This document shows positions 16,401 to 31,400 of a DNA stretch of 64,000 nt, piece by piece. This DNA is from Nectonema munidae (taxonomy: Eukaryota; Nematomorpha; Nectonematoida; Nectonematidae). The notes beneath the pieces are model-generated. The model saw nothing but the letters and a program-made list of their open reading frames with translations. It had not been told where the DNA came from and searched no databases. The stretch covers positions 62,001 through 126,000 of the forward strand of contig JAUIRK010000970.1 in NCBI GenBank assembly GCA_030549495.1, given 5' to 3'. A program made the position numbers and the translations under genes. Within the stretch, counting starts at the first letter, position 1. Each line of letters opens with the position of its first letter.

Positions 16401-19400
16401 GTCTTTTAAACTTTTACTGTCAATTTCAAAACAATCAACTTTTTTTGTTAGGATATCAAAAGGTAAATAATTCTTTAAATGATGGGGAATATCGTTCAAT
16501 TTATTTTTTAAACCATTTATATCATCGCACGTATTATCCTAAACATGTCATTAAAATATTGGTATTAAATAAATGTAAATAAACTAACCAAAAATGGAAA
16601 TTTATCAGAAATATCTTCGATTGATAAATTTGAAACTTTGTTTGGATCAATAAAACTTTCTATAGTTTTTATTTTACCATTTATATTATTAACATCTTTA
16701 CTAATTTCAAAACATTTAGGTAAAACATCTTTATATTCATCGCATATATTTACCAATTTTTCACAGAGAGAAGTGGACTTAGTTAGATCATTATCAATTT
16801 CATCAAGACAAAAACGTAACTAAAAAAAAATCAGAAAAACATTCTAATAAAAATTAAAAAAAATCAAATGAGACTATGGAACTTATACAAAAGGTTAAAA
16901 TTTAGATGATCTATTTTATAATGTGAAAGAATGATATTTATAAGAAAACAAATTGAAAAAATTAGAGCTGTGCATCCAAAGTTGTATTTTCTGCAAATAG
17001 ATTCGGAGTCGAATGCAGAAAAACGAAATTAATTTGCTTTAAGGGTAACAAAGCTTAATGTATAACAACTCTGTGTATCACCAAATAAATTGGTTTAATA
17101 AAAAAATACAATAACTGCAATAAATTATTAACTTTTTAGAAACCATATCATTGTTATAAGTTCAAAGATTCAAAAGTTTTTCAGGATTAGTTATTTCAGG
17201 ATAAATAGAACAAGGGTGTGCAATAAAAATGCCCCAATAATTTTAATAAAAAGTTATACAGACGATTAGTTTTCAAAAACCTGGGCTTTAACCATTGGAG
17301 GACAAGAATTTTTAAAAAGAATGGTCGGCTTTCCATTTCAATGGAATTTTATATTAAATCATATTTTAATTTAACACTAGTGTCCCATTTTTCATTATAA
17401 GTTTAACGACGTTAAAATATTCATTACCAAAATTAATTTTAATGGTAAGATTATATAAACTGTGTCTAAATGATCATAAATTGAGTGATCGAATACATAT
17501 CGGAGTCAAATCTTCATACAGAAGTAAAGTTAAAACCACAAAAGTAAATATCATGAGTATAAAAAGTAATGCATACTGGATTATTCTTCTCAATCTCTTT
17601 AAGCTTATTGAAAGAATCTTTCTGATACTTATTCTTCTCTAAGAAGTCTTCTGAATAATTTTTCAGATTAGTCAACAGAGGTTGTGAATTTTCAATGAAT
17701 TCTTCTAGAGAAGAAACTTTGTTAGGCAATACGAAGAGATTATTAAAAATAGATTCTTCAGGAATTATAATTGTGCTAAGACTATTTGATTCATAGCAGT
17801 CTTTAAACATATTTGCATTGTTTTTCAACTTGTCAATTTTTATTTGATTACTTTTTAATTTTGAATCTAAATCGCTCAATGAATTTTTAAAATCTGGATC
17901 CAAAGTTTCATTAATAACAGAAAAAAGTTGTTTAATATTATCCAAATGTTCTTGGAATTCCTTAAAAATAAACAAACAAATATAAATTTATATAAAAAGT
18001 GTAAAAAATTACATCAATTTTGCTAATAGCATTGTCAATGTCATTTGGATCTTGTGCTTCTGATAAAAAGGTCTGCATTTCATAATCAAGTGTATTGAGA
18101 TCTTCATCCATCGCATCCTTATTTTTTTGTAATTTACTTTTTGCTTTAGTTTCGACATTAGCTAACAAATCAGAAACACTATTTTGATCTTCAGGAGAGT
18201 GAATATTAAGAATATCGTTCTTAATACAAGTACAGTAATTTACACAAGATAAAAGAGATGCAATATTATCCTAAAATAGGTCAACGAAAAGAAAAACAAA
18301 CAAGTTGAAAGAAAAGATAATTACTTCGTAAAGAGTAGAATCTTGACTGGTTTCTTCAATAGATTGTATTTTCTTTAAATAGTCATTTAATTCTTTTTCT
18401 TTATCTTTTATATCTTCTTTCTCATTCTTTAATAAACCAAGAGTGTCTTTTAAACTTTTACTGTCAATTTCAAAACAATCAACTTTTTTTGTTAGGATAT
18501 CAAAAGGTAAATAATTCTTTAAATGATGGGGAATATCGTTCAATTTATTTTTTAAACAATTTATATCATCGCACGTATCATCCTAAACATGTCATTCAAA
18601 TATTGGTATTAAACAAATGAAAATAAACTAACCAAAAATGGAAATTTATCAGAAATATCTTCGATTGATAAATTTGAAACTTTGTTTGGATCAATAAAAC
18701 TTTCTATAGTTTTTATTTTACCATTTATATTATTAACATCTTTACTAATTTCAAAACATTTAGGTAAAACATCTTTATATTCATCGCATATATTTACCAA
18801 TTTTTCACAGAGAGAAGTGGACTTAGTTAGATCATTATCAATTTCATCAAGACAAAAACGTAACTAAAAAAAAATCAAAAAAACATTCTTATAAAAATTA
18901 AAAAAAATCAAATCAGACTATGGAACTTATACAAAAGGTTAAAATTTAGATGATCTATTTTATAATGTGAAAGAATGATATTTATAGGAAAACAAATTGA
19001 AAAAATTAGAGCTGTGCATCCAAAGTTGTATTTTCTGCAAATAGATTCGGAGTCGAATGCAGAAAAACGAAATTAATTTGCTTTAAGGGTAACAAAGCTT
19101 AATGTATAACAACTCTGTGTATCACCAAATAAATTGGTTTAATAAAAAAATACAATAACTGCAATAAATTATTAACTTTTTAGAAACCATATCATTGTTA
19201 TAAGTTCAAAGATTCAAAAGTTTTTCAGGATAAATAGAACAAGGGTGTGCAATAAAAATGCCCCAATAATTTTAATAAAAAGTTATACAGACGATTAGTT
19301 TTCAAAAACCTAGGCTTTAACCATTGGAGTACAAGAATTTTTAAAAAGAATGGTCGGCTTTCCATTTCAATGGAATTTTATATTAAATCATATTTTAATT

Positions 19401-22400
19401 TAACACTAGTGTCCCATTTTTCATTAAAAGTTTAACGAGGTTAAAATATTCATTACCAAAATTAATCTTAATGGTAAGATTATATAAACTGTGTCTAAAT
19501 GATCATAAATTGAGTGATCGAATACATTATCTCACGGTATGGAATCGGAGTCAAATCTTCATACAGAAGTAAAGTTAAAACCACAAAAGTAAATATCATG
19601 AGTATAAAAAGTAATGCATACTGGATTATTCTTCTCAATCTCTTTAAGCTTATTGAAAGAATCTTTCTGATACTTATTCTTCTCTAAGAAGTCTTCTGAA
19701 TAATTTTTCAGATTAGTCAACAGAGGTTGTGAATTTTCAATGAATTCTTCTAGAGAAGAAACTTTGTTAGGCAATACGAAGAGATTATTAAAAATAGATT
19801 CTTCAGGAATTATAATTGTGCTAAGACTATTTGATTCATAGCAGTCTTTAAACATATTTGCATTGTTTTTCAACTTGTCAATTTTTATTTGATTATTTTT
19901 TAATTTTGAATCTAAATCGCTCAATGAATTTTTAAAATCTGGATCCAAAGTTTCATTAATAACAGAAAAAAGTTGTTGAATATTATCCAAATGTTCTTGG
20001 AATTCCTTAAAAATAAACAAACAAATATAAACTTATATAAAAAGTGTAAAAAATTACATCAATTTTGCTAATAGCATTGTCAATGTCATTTGGATCTTGT
20101 GCTTCTGATAAAAAGGTCTGCATTTCATAATCAAGTGTATTGAGATCTTCATCCATCGCATCCTTATTTTTTTGTAATTTACTTTTTGCTTTAGTTTCGA
20201 CATTAGCTAACAAATCAGAAACACTATTTTGATCTTCAGGAGAGTGAATATTAAGAATATCGTTCTTAATACAAGTACAGTAATTTACACAAGATAAAAG
20301 AGATGCAATATTATCCTAAAATAGGTCAATGAATAGAAAAACAAACAAGTTGACAGAAAAGATAATTACTTCGTAAAGAGTAGAATCTTGACTGGTTTCT
20401 TCAATAGATTGTATTTTCTTTAAATAGTCATTTAATTTTTTTCTTTATCTTTTATATCTTCTTTCTCATTCTTTAATAAACCAAGAGTGTCTTTTAAACT
20501 TTTACTGTCAATTTCAAAACAATCAACTTTTTTTGTTAGGATATCAAAAGGTAAATAATTCTTTAAATGATGGGGAATATCGTTCAATTTATTTTTTAAA
20601 CCATTTATATCATCGCACGTATCATCCTAAACATGTCATTCAAATATTGGTATTAAACAAATGAAAATAAACTAACCAAAAATGGAAATTTATCAGAAAT
20701 ATCTTCGATTGATAAATTTGAAACTTTGTTTGGATCAATAAAACTTTCTATAGTTTTTATTTTACCATTTATATTATTAACATCTTTACTAATTTCAAAA
20801 CATTTAGGTAAAACATCTTTATATTCATCGCATATATTTACCAATTTTTCACAGAGAGAAGTGGACTTAGTTAGATCATTATCAATTTCACCAAGACAAA
20901 AACGTAACTAAAAAAAAATCAGAAAAACATTCTTATAAAAATTAAAAAAAATCAAATCAGACTATGGAACTTATACAAAAGGTTAAAATTTAGATGATCT
21001 ATTTTATAATGTGAAAGAATGATATTTATAGGAAAACAAATTGAAAAAATTAGAGCTGTGCATCCAAAGTTGTATTTTCTGCAAATAGATTCGGAGTCGA
21101 ATGCAGAAAAACGAAATTAATTTGCTTTAAGGGTAACAAAGCTTAATGTATAACAACTCTGTGTATCACCAAATAAATTGGTTTAATAAAAAAATACAAT
21201 AACTGCAATAAATTATTAACTTTTTAGAAACCATATCATTGTTATAAGTTCAAAGATTCAAAAGTTTTTCAGGATTAGTTATTTCAGGATAAATAGAACA
21301 AGGGTGTGCAATAAAAATGCCCCAATAATTTTAATAAAAAGTTATACAGACGATTAGTTTTCAAAAACCTGGGCTTTAACCATTGGAGGACAAGAATTTT
21401 TAAAAAGAATGGTCGGCTTTCCATTTCAATGGAATTTTATATTAAATCATATTTTAATTTAACACTAGTGTCCCATTTTTCATTATAAGTTTAACGAGGT
21501 TAAAATATTCATTACCAAAATTAATTTTAATGGTAAGATTATATAAACTGTGTCTAAATGATCATAAATTGAGTGATCGAATATATTATCTCACGGTATG
21601 GAATCGGAGTCAAATCTTCATACAGAAGTAAAGTTAAAACCACAAAAGTAAATATCATGAGTATAAAAAGTAATGCATACTGGATTATTCTTCTCAATCT
21701 CTTTAAGCTTATTGAAAGAATCTTTCTGATACTTATTCTTCTCTAAGAAGTCTTCTGAATAATTTTTCAGATTAGTCAACAGAGGTTGTGAATTTTCAAT
21801 GAATTCTTCTAGAGAAGAAACTTTGTTAGGCAATACGAAGAGATTATTAAAAATAGATTCTTCAGGAATTATAATTGTGCTAAGACTATTTGATTCATAG
21901 CAGTCTTTAAACATATTTGCATTGTTTTTCAATTTGTCAATTTTTATTTGATTATTTTTTAATTTTGAATCTAAATCGCTCAATGAATTTTTAAAATCTG
22001 GATCCAAAGTTTCATTAATAACAGAAAAAAGTTGTTTAATATTATCCAAATGTTCTTGGAATTCCTTAAAAATAAACAAACAAATATAAACTTATATAAA
22101 AAGTGTAAAAAATTACATCAATTTTGCTAATAGCATTGTCAATGTCATTTGGATCTTGTGCTTCTGATAAAAAGGTCTGCATTTCATAATCAAGTGTATT
22201 GAGATCTTCATCCATCGCATCCTTATTTTTTTGTAATTTACTTTTTGCTTTAGTTTCGACATTAGCTAACAAATCAGAAACACTATTTTGATCTTCAGGA
22301 GAGTGAATATTAAGAATATCGTTCTTAATACAAGTACAGTAATTTACACAAGATAAAAGAGATGCAATATTATCCTAAAATAGGTCAACGAATAGAAAAA

Positions 22401-25400
22401 CAAACAAGTTGACAGAAAAGATAATTACTTCGTAAAGAGTAGAATCTTGACTGGTTTCTTCAATAGATTGTATTTTCTTTAAATAGTCATTTAATTTTTT
22501 TCTTTATCTTTTATATCTTCTTTCTCATTCTTTAATAAACCAAGAGTGTCTTTTAAACTTTTACTGTCAATTTCAAAACAATCAACTTTTTTTGTTAGGA
22601 TATCAAAAGGTAAATAATTCTTTAAATGATGGGGAATATCGTTCAATTTATTTTTTAAACCATTTATATCATCGCACGTATCATCCTAAACATGTCATTC
22701 AAATATTGGTATTAAACAAATGAAAATAAACTAACCAAAAATGGAAATTTATCAGAAATATCTTCGATTGATAAATTTGAAACTTTGTTTGGATCAATAA
22801 AACTTTCTATAGTTTTTATTTTACCATTTATATTATTAACATCTTTACTAATTTCAAAACATTTAGGTAAAACATCTTTATATTCATCGCATATATTTAC
22901 CAATTTTTCACAGAGAGAAGTGGACTTAGTTAGATCATTATCAATTTCATCAAGACAAAAACGTAACTAAAAAAAAATCAGAAAAACATTCTTATAAAAA
23001 TTAAAAAAAATCAAATCAGACTATGGAACTTATACAAAAGGTTAAAATTTAGATGATCTATTTTATAATGTGAAAGAATGATATTTATAGGAAAACAAAT
23101 TGAAAAAATTAGAGCTGTGCATCCAAAGTTGTATTTTCTGCAAATAGATTCGGAGTCGAATGCAGAAAAACGAAATTAATTTGCTTTAAGGGTAACAAAG
23201 CTTAATGTATAACAACTCTGTGTATCACCAAATAAATTGGTTTAATAAAAAAATACAATAACTGCAATAAATTATTAACTTTTTAGAAACCATATCATTG
23301 TTATAAGTTCAAAGATTCAAAAGTTTTTCAGGATTAGTTATTTCAGGATAAATAGAACAAGGGTGTGCAATAAAAATGCCCCAATAATTTTAATAAAAAG
23401 TTATACAGACGATTAGTTTTCAAAAACCTGGGCTTTAACCATTGGAGGACAAGAATTTTTAAAAAGAATGGTCGGCTTTCCATTTCAATGGAATTTTATA
23501 TTAAATCATATTTTAATTTAACACTAGTGTCCCATTTTTCATTATAAGTTTAACGAGGTTAAAATATTCATTACCAAAATTAATTTTAATGGTAAGATTA
23601 TATAAACTGTGTCTAAATGATCATAAATTGAGTGATCGAATATATTATCTCACGGTATGGAATCGGAGTCAAATCTTCATACAGAAGTAAAGTTAAAACC
23701 ACAAAAGTAAATATCATGAGTATAAAAAGTAATGCATACTGGATTATTCTTCTCAATCTCTTTAAGCTTATTGAAAGAATCTTTCTGATACTTATTCTTC
23801 TCTAAGAAGTCTTCTGAATAATTTTTCAGATTAGTCAACAGAGGTTGTGAATTTTCAATGAATTCTTCTAGAGAAGAAACTTTGTTAGGCAATACGAAGA
23901 GATTATTAAAAATAGATTCTTCAGGAATTATAATTGTGCTAAGACTATTTGATTCATAGCAGTCTTTAAACATATTTGCATTGTTTTTCAATTTGTCAAT
24001 TTTTATTTGATTATTTTTTAATTTTGAATCTAAATCGCTCAATGAATTTTTAAAATCTGGATCCAAAGTTTCATTAATAACAGAAAAAAGTTGTTTAATA
24101 TTATCCAAATGTTCTTGGAATTCCTTAAAAATAAACAAACAAATATAAACTTATATAAAAAGTGTAAAAAATTACATCAATTTTGCTAATAGCATTGTCA
24201 ATGTCATTTGGATCTTGTGCTTCTGATAAAAAGGTCTGCATTTCATAATCAAGTGTATTGAGATCTTCATCCATCGCATCCTTATTTTTTTGTAATTTAC
24301 TTTTTGCTTTAGTTTCGACATTAGCTAACAAATCAGAAACACTATTTTGATCTTCAGGAGAGTGAATATTAAGAATATCGTTCTTAATACAAGTACAGTA
24401 ATTTACACAAGATAAAAGAGATGCAATATTATCCTAAAATAGGTCAACGAATAGAAAAACAAACAAGTTGACAGAAAAGATAATTACTTCGTAAAGAGTA
24501 GAATCTTGACTGGTTTCTTCAATAGATTGTATTTTCTTTAAATAGTCATTTAATTTTTTTTCTTTATCTTTTATATCTTCTTTCTCATTCTTTAATAAAC
24601 CAAGAGTGTCTTTTAAACTTTTACTGTCAATTTCAAAACAATCAACTTTTTTTGTTAGGATATCAAAAGGTAAATAATTCTTTAAATGATGGGGAATATC
24701 GTTCAATTTATTTTTTAAACCATTTATATCATCGCACGTATCATCCTAAACATGTCATTCAAATATTGGTATTAAACAAATGAAAATAAACTAACCAAAA
24801 ATGGAAATTTATCAGAAATATCTTCGATTGATAAATTTGAAACTTTGTTTGGATCAATAAAACTTTCTATAGTTTTTATTTTACCATTTATATTATTAAC
24901 ATCTTTACTAATTTCAAAACATTTAGGTAAAACATCTTTATATTCATCGCATATATTTACCAATTTTTCACAGAGAGAAGTGGACTTAGTTAGATCATTA
25001 TCAATTTCATCAAGACAAAAACGTAACTAAAAAAAAATCAGAAAAACATTCTTATAAAAATTAAAAAAAATCAAATCAGACTATGGAACTTATACAAAAG
25101 GTTAAAATTTAGATGATCTATTTTATAATGTGAAAGAATGATATTTATAGGAAAACAAATTGAAAAAATTAGAGCTGTGCATCCAAAGTTGTATTTTCTG
25201 CAAATAGATTCGGAGTCGAATGCAGAAAAACGAAATTAATTTGCTTTAAGGGTAACAAAGCTTAATGTATAACAACTCTGTGTATCACCAAATAAATTGG
25301 TTTAATAAAAAAATACAATAACTGCAATAAATTATTAACTTTTTAGAAACCATATCATTGTTATAAGTTCAAAGATTCAAAAGTTTTTCAGGATAAATAG

Positions 25401-28400
25401 AACAAGGGTGTGCAATAAAAATGCCCCAATAATTTTAATAAAAAGTTATACAGACGATTAGTTTTCAAAAACCTAGGCTTTAACCATTGGAGGACAAGAA
25501 TTTTTAAAAAGAATGGTCGGCTTTCCATTTCAATGGAATTTTATATTAAATCATATTTTAATTTAACACTAGTGTCCCATTTTTCATTAAAAGTTTAACG
25601 AGGTTAAAATATTCATTACCAAAATTAATCTTAATGGTAAGATTATATAAACTGTGTCTAAATGATCATAAATTGAGTGATCGAATACATTATCTCACGG
25701 TATGGAATCGGAGTCAAATCTTCATACAGAAGTAAAGTTAAAACCACAAAAGTAAATATCATGAGTATAAAAAGTAATGCATACTGGATTATTCTTCTCA
25801 ATCTCTTTAAGCTTATTGAAAGAATCTTTCTGATGCTTATTCTTCTCTAAGAAGTCTTCTGAATAATTTTTCAGATTAGTCAACAGAGGTTGTGAATTTT
25901 CAATGAATTCTTCTAGAGAAGTAACTTTGTTAGGCAATACGAAGAGATTATTAAAAATAGATTCTTCAGGAATTATAATTGTGCTAAGACTATTTGATTC
26001 ATAGCAGTCTTTAAACATATTTGCGTTGTTTTTCAATTTGTCAATTTTTATTTGATTATTTTTTAATTTTGAATCTAAATCGCTCAATGAATTTTTAAAA
26101 TCTGGATCCAAAGTTTCATTAATAACAGAAAAAAGTTGTTTAATATTATCCAAATGTTCTTGGAATTCCTTAAAAATAAACAAACAAATATAAACTTATA
26201 TAAAAAGTGTAAAAAATTACATCAATTTTGCTAATAGCATTGTCAATGTCATTTGGATCTTGTGCTTCTGATAAAAAGGTCTGCATTTCATAATCAAGTG
26301 TATTGAGATCTTCATCCATCGCATCCTTATTTTTTTGTAATTTACTTTTTGCTTTAGTTTCGACATTAGCTAACAAATCAGAAACACTATTTTGATCTTC
26401 AGGAGAGTGAATATTAAGAATATCGTTCTTAATACAAGTACAGTAATTTACACAAGATAAAAGAGATGCAATATTATCCTAAAATAGGTCAACGAATAGA
26501 AAAACAAACAAGTTGACAGAAAAGATAATTACTTCGTAAAGAGTAGAATCTTGACTGGTTTCTTCAATAGATTGTATTTTCTTTAAATAGTCATTTAATT
26601 TTTTTCTTTATCTTTTATATCTTCTTTCTCATTCTTTAATAAACCAAGAGTGTCTTTTAAACTTTTACTGTCAATTTCAAAACAATCAACTTTTTTTGTT
26701 AGGATATCAAAAGGTAAATAATTCTTTAAATGATGGGGAATATCGTTCAATTTATTTTTTAAACCATTTATATCATCGCACGTATCATCCTAAACATGTC
26801 ATTCAAATATTGGTATTAAACAAATGAAAATAAACTAACCAAAAATGGAAATTTATCAGAAATATCTTCGATTGATAAATTTGAAACTTTGTTTGGATCA
26901 ATAAAACTTTCTATAGTTTTTATTTTACCATTTATATTATTAACATCTTTACTAATTTCAAAACATTTAGGTAAAACATCTTTATATTCATCGCATATAT
27001 TTACCAATTTTTCACAGAGAGAAGTGGACTTAGTTAGATCATTATCAATTTCATCAAGACAAAAACGTAACTAAAAAAAAATCAGAAAAACATTCTTATA
27101 AAAATTAAAAAAAATCAAATCAGACTATGGAACTTATACAAAAGGTTAAAATTTAGATGATCTATTTTATAATGTGAAAGAATGATATTTATAGGAAAAC
27201 AAATTGAAAAAATTAGAGCTGTGCATCCAAAGTTGTATTTTCTGCAAATAGATTCGGAGTCGAATGCAGAAAAACGAAATTAATTTGCTTTAAGGGTAAC
27301 AAAGCTTAATGTATAACAACTCTGTGTATCACCAAATAAATTGGTTTAATAAAAAAATACAATAACTGCAATAAATTATTAACTTTTTAGAAACCATATC
27401 ATTGTTATAAGTTCAAAGATTCAAAAGTTTTTCAGGATAAATAGAACAAGGGTGTGCAATAAAAATGCCCCAATAATTTTAATAAAAAGTTATACAGACG
27501 ATTAGTTTTCAAAAACCTAGGCTTTAACCATTGGAGGACAAGAATTTTTAAAAAGAATGGTCGGCTTTCCATTTCAATGGAATTTTATATTAAATCATAT
27601 TTTAATTTAACACTAGTGTCCCATTTTTCATTAAAAGTTTAACGAGGTTAAAATATTCATTACCAAAATTAATCTTAATGGTAAGATTATATAAACTGTG
27701 TCTAAATGATCATAAATTGAGTGATAGAATACATTATCTCACGGTATGGAATCGGAGTCAAATCTTCATACAGAAGTAAAGTTAAAACCACAAAAGTAAA
27801 TATCATGAGTATAAAAAGTAATGCATACTGGATTATTCTTCTCAATCTCTTTAAGCTTATTGAAAGAATCTTTCTGATGCTTATTCTTCTCTAAGAAGTC
27901 TTCTGAATAATTTTTCAGATTAGTCAACAGAGGTTGTGAATTTTCAATGAATTCTTCTAGAGAAGTAACTTTGTTAGGCAATTCGAAGAGATTATTAAAA
28001 ATAGATTCTTCAGGAATTATAATTGTGCTAAGACTATTTGATTCATAGCAGTCTTTAAACATATTTGCGTTGTTTTTCAATTTGTCAATTTTTATTTGAT
28101 TATTTTTTAATTTTGAATCTAAATCGCTCAATGAATTTTTAAAATCTGGATCCAAAGTTTCATTAATAACAGAAAAAAGTTGTTTAATATTATCCAAATG
28201 TTCTTGGAATTCCTTAAAAATAAACAAACAAATATAAACTTATATAAAAAGTGTAAAAAATTACATCAATTTTGCTAATAGCATTGTCAATGTCATTTGG
28301 ATCTTGTGCTTCTGATAAAAAGGTCTGCATTTCATAATCAAGTGTATTGAGATCTTCATCCATCGCATCCTTATTTTTTTGTAATTTACTTTTTGCTTTA

Positions 28401-31400
28401 GTTTCGACATTAGCTAACAAATCAGAAACACTATTTTGATCTTCAGGAGAGTGAATATTAAGAATATCGTTCTTAATACAAGTACAGTAATTTACACAAG
28501 ATAAAAGAGATGCAATATTATCCTAAAATATGTCAACGAATAGAAAAACAAACAAGTTGACAGAAAAGATAATTACTTCGTAAAGAGTAGAATCTTGACT
28601 GGTTTCTTCAATAGATTGTATTTTCTTTAAATAGTCATTTAATTTTTTTTCTTTATCTTTTATATCTTCTTTCTCATTCTTTAATAAACCAAGAGTGTCT
28701 TTTAAACTTTTACTGTCAATTTCAAAACAATCAACTTTTTTTGTTAGGATATCAAAAGGTAAATAATTCTTTAAATGATGGGGAATATCGTTCAATTTAT
28801 TTTTTAAACCATTTATATCATCGCACGTATCATCCTAAACATGTCATTCAAATATTGGTATTAAACAAATGAAAATAAACTAACCAAAAATGGAAATTTA
28901 TCAGAAATATCTTCGATTGATAAATTTGAAACTTTGTTTGGATCAATAAAACTTTCTATAGTTTTTATTTTACCATTTATATTATTAACATCTTTACTAA
29001 TTTCAAAACATTTAGGTAAAACATCTTTATATTCATCGCATATATTTACCAATTTTTCACAGAGAGAAGTGGACTTAGTTAGATCATTATCAATTTCATC
29101 AAGACAAAAACGTAACTAAAAAAAAATCAGAAAAACATTCTTATAAAAATTAAAAAAAATCAAATCAGACTATGGAACTTATACAAAAGGTTAAAATTTA
29201 GATGATCTATTTTATAATGTGAAAGAATGATATTTATAGGAAAACAAATTGAAAAAATTAGAGCTGTGCATCCAAAGTTGTATTTTCTGCAAATAGATTC
29301 GGAGTCGAATGCAGAAAAACGAAATTAATTTGCTTTAAGGGTAACAAAGCTTAATGTATAACAACTCTGTGTATCACCAAATAAATTGGTTTAATAAAAA
29401 AATACAATAACTGCAATAAATTATTAACTTTTTAGAAACCATATCATTGTTATAAGTTCAAAGATTCAAAAGTTTTTCAGGATAAATAGAACAAGGGTGT
29501 GCAATAAAAATGCCCCAATAATTTTAATAAAAAGTTATACAGACGATTAGTTTTCAAAAACCTAGGCTTTAACCATTGGAGGACAAGAATTTTTAAAAAG
29601 AATGGTCGGCTTTCCATTTCAATGGAATTTTATATTAAATCATATTTTAATTTAACACTAGTGTCCCATTTTTCATTAAAAGTTTAACGAGGTTAAAATA
29701 TTCATTACCAAAATTAATCTTAATGGTAAGATTATATAAACTGTGTCTAAATGATCATAAATTGAGTGATCGAATACATTATCTCACGGTATGGAATCGG
29801 AGTCAAATCTTCATACAGAAGTAAAGTTAAAACCACAAAAGTAAATATCATGAGTATAAAAAGTAATGCATACTGGATTATTCTTCTCAATCTCTTTAAG
29901 CTTATTGAAAGAATCTTTCTGATGCTTATTCTTCTCTAAGAAGTCTTCTGAATAATTTTTCAGATTAGTCAACAGAGGTTGTGAATTTTCAATGAATTCT
30001 TCTAGAGAAGTAACTTTGTTAGGCAATTCGAAGAGATTATTAAAAATAGATTCTTCAGGAATTATAATTGTGCTAAGACTATTTGATTCATAGCAGTCTT
30101 TAAACATATTTGCGTTGTTTTTCAATTTGTCAATTTTTATTTGATTATTTTTTAATTTTGAATCTAAATCGCTCAATGAATTTTTAAAATCTGGATCCAA
30201 AGTTTCATTAATAACAGAAAAAAGTTGTTTAATATTATCCAAATGTTCTTGGAATTCCTTAAAAATAAACAAACAAATATAAACTTATATAAAAAGTGTA
30301 AAAAATTACATCAATTTTGCTAATAGCATTGTCAATGTCATTTGGATCTTGTGCTTCTGATAAAAAGGTCTGCATTTCATAATCAAGTGTATTGAGATCT
30401 TCATCCATCGCATCCTTATTTTTTTGTAATTTACTTTTTGCTTTAGTTTCGACATTAGCTAACAAATCAGAAACACTATTTTGATCTTCAGGAGAGTGAA
30501 TATTAAGAATATCGTTCTTAATACAAGTACAGTAATTTACACAAGATAAAAGAGATGCAATATTATCCTAAAATAGGTCAACGAATAGAAAAACAAACAA
30601 GTTGACAGAAAAGATAATTACTTCGTAAAGAGTAGAATCTTGACTGGTTTCTTCAATAGATTGTATTTTCTTTAAATAGTCATTTAATTTTTTTCTTTAT
30701 CTTTTATATCTTCTTTCTCATTCTTTAATAAACCAAGAGTGTCTTTTAAACTTTTACTGTCAATTTCAAAACAATCAACTTTTTTTGTTAGGATATCAAA
30801 AGGTAAATAATTCTTTAAATGATGGGGAATATCGTTCAATTTATTTTTTAAACCATTTATATCATCGCACGTATCATCCTAAACATGTCATTCAAATATT
30901 GGTATTAAACAAATGAAAATAAACTAACCAAAAATGGAAATTTATCAGAAATATCTTCGATTGATAAATTTGAAACTTTGTTTGGATCAATAAAACTTTC
31001 TATAGTTTTTATTTTACCATTTATATTATTAACATCTTTACTAATTTCAAAACATTTAGGTAAAACATCTTTATATTCATCGCATATATTTACCAATTTT
31101 TCACAGAGAGAAGTGGACTTAGTTAGATCATTATCAATTTCATCAAGACAAAAACGTAACTAAAAAAAAATCAGAAAAACATTCTTATAAAAATTAAAAA
31201 AATCAAATCAGACTATGGAACTTATACAAAAGGTTAAAATTTAGATGATCTATTTTATAATGTGAAAGAATGATATTTATAGGAAAACAAATTGAAAAAA
31301 TTAGAGCTGTGCATCCAAAGTTGTATTTTCTGCAAATAGATTCGGAGTCGAATGCAGAAAAACGAAATTAATTTGCTTTAAGGGTAACAAAGCTTAATGT

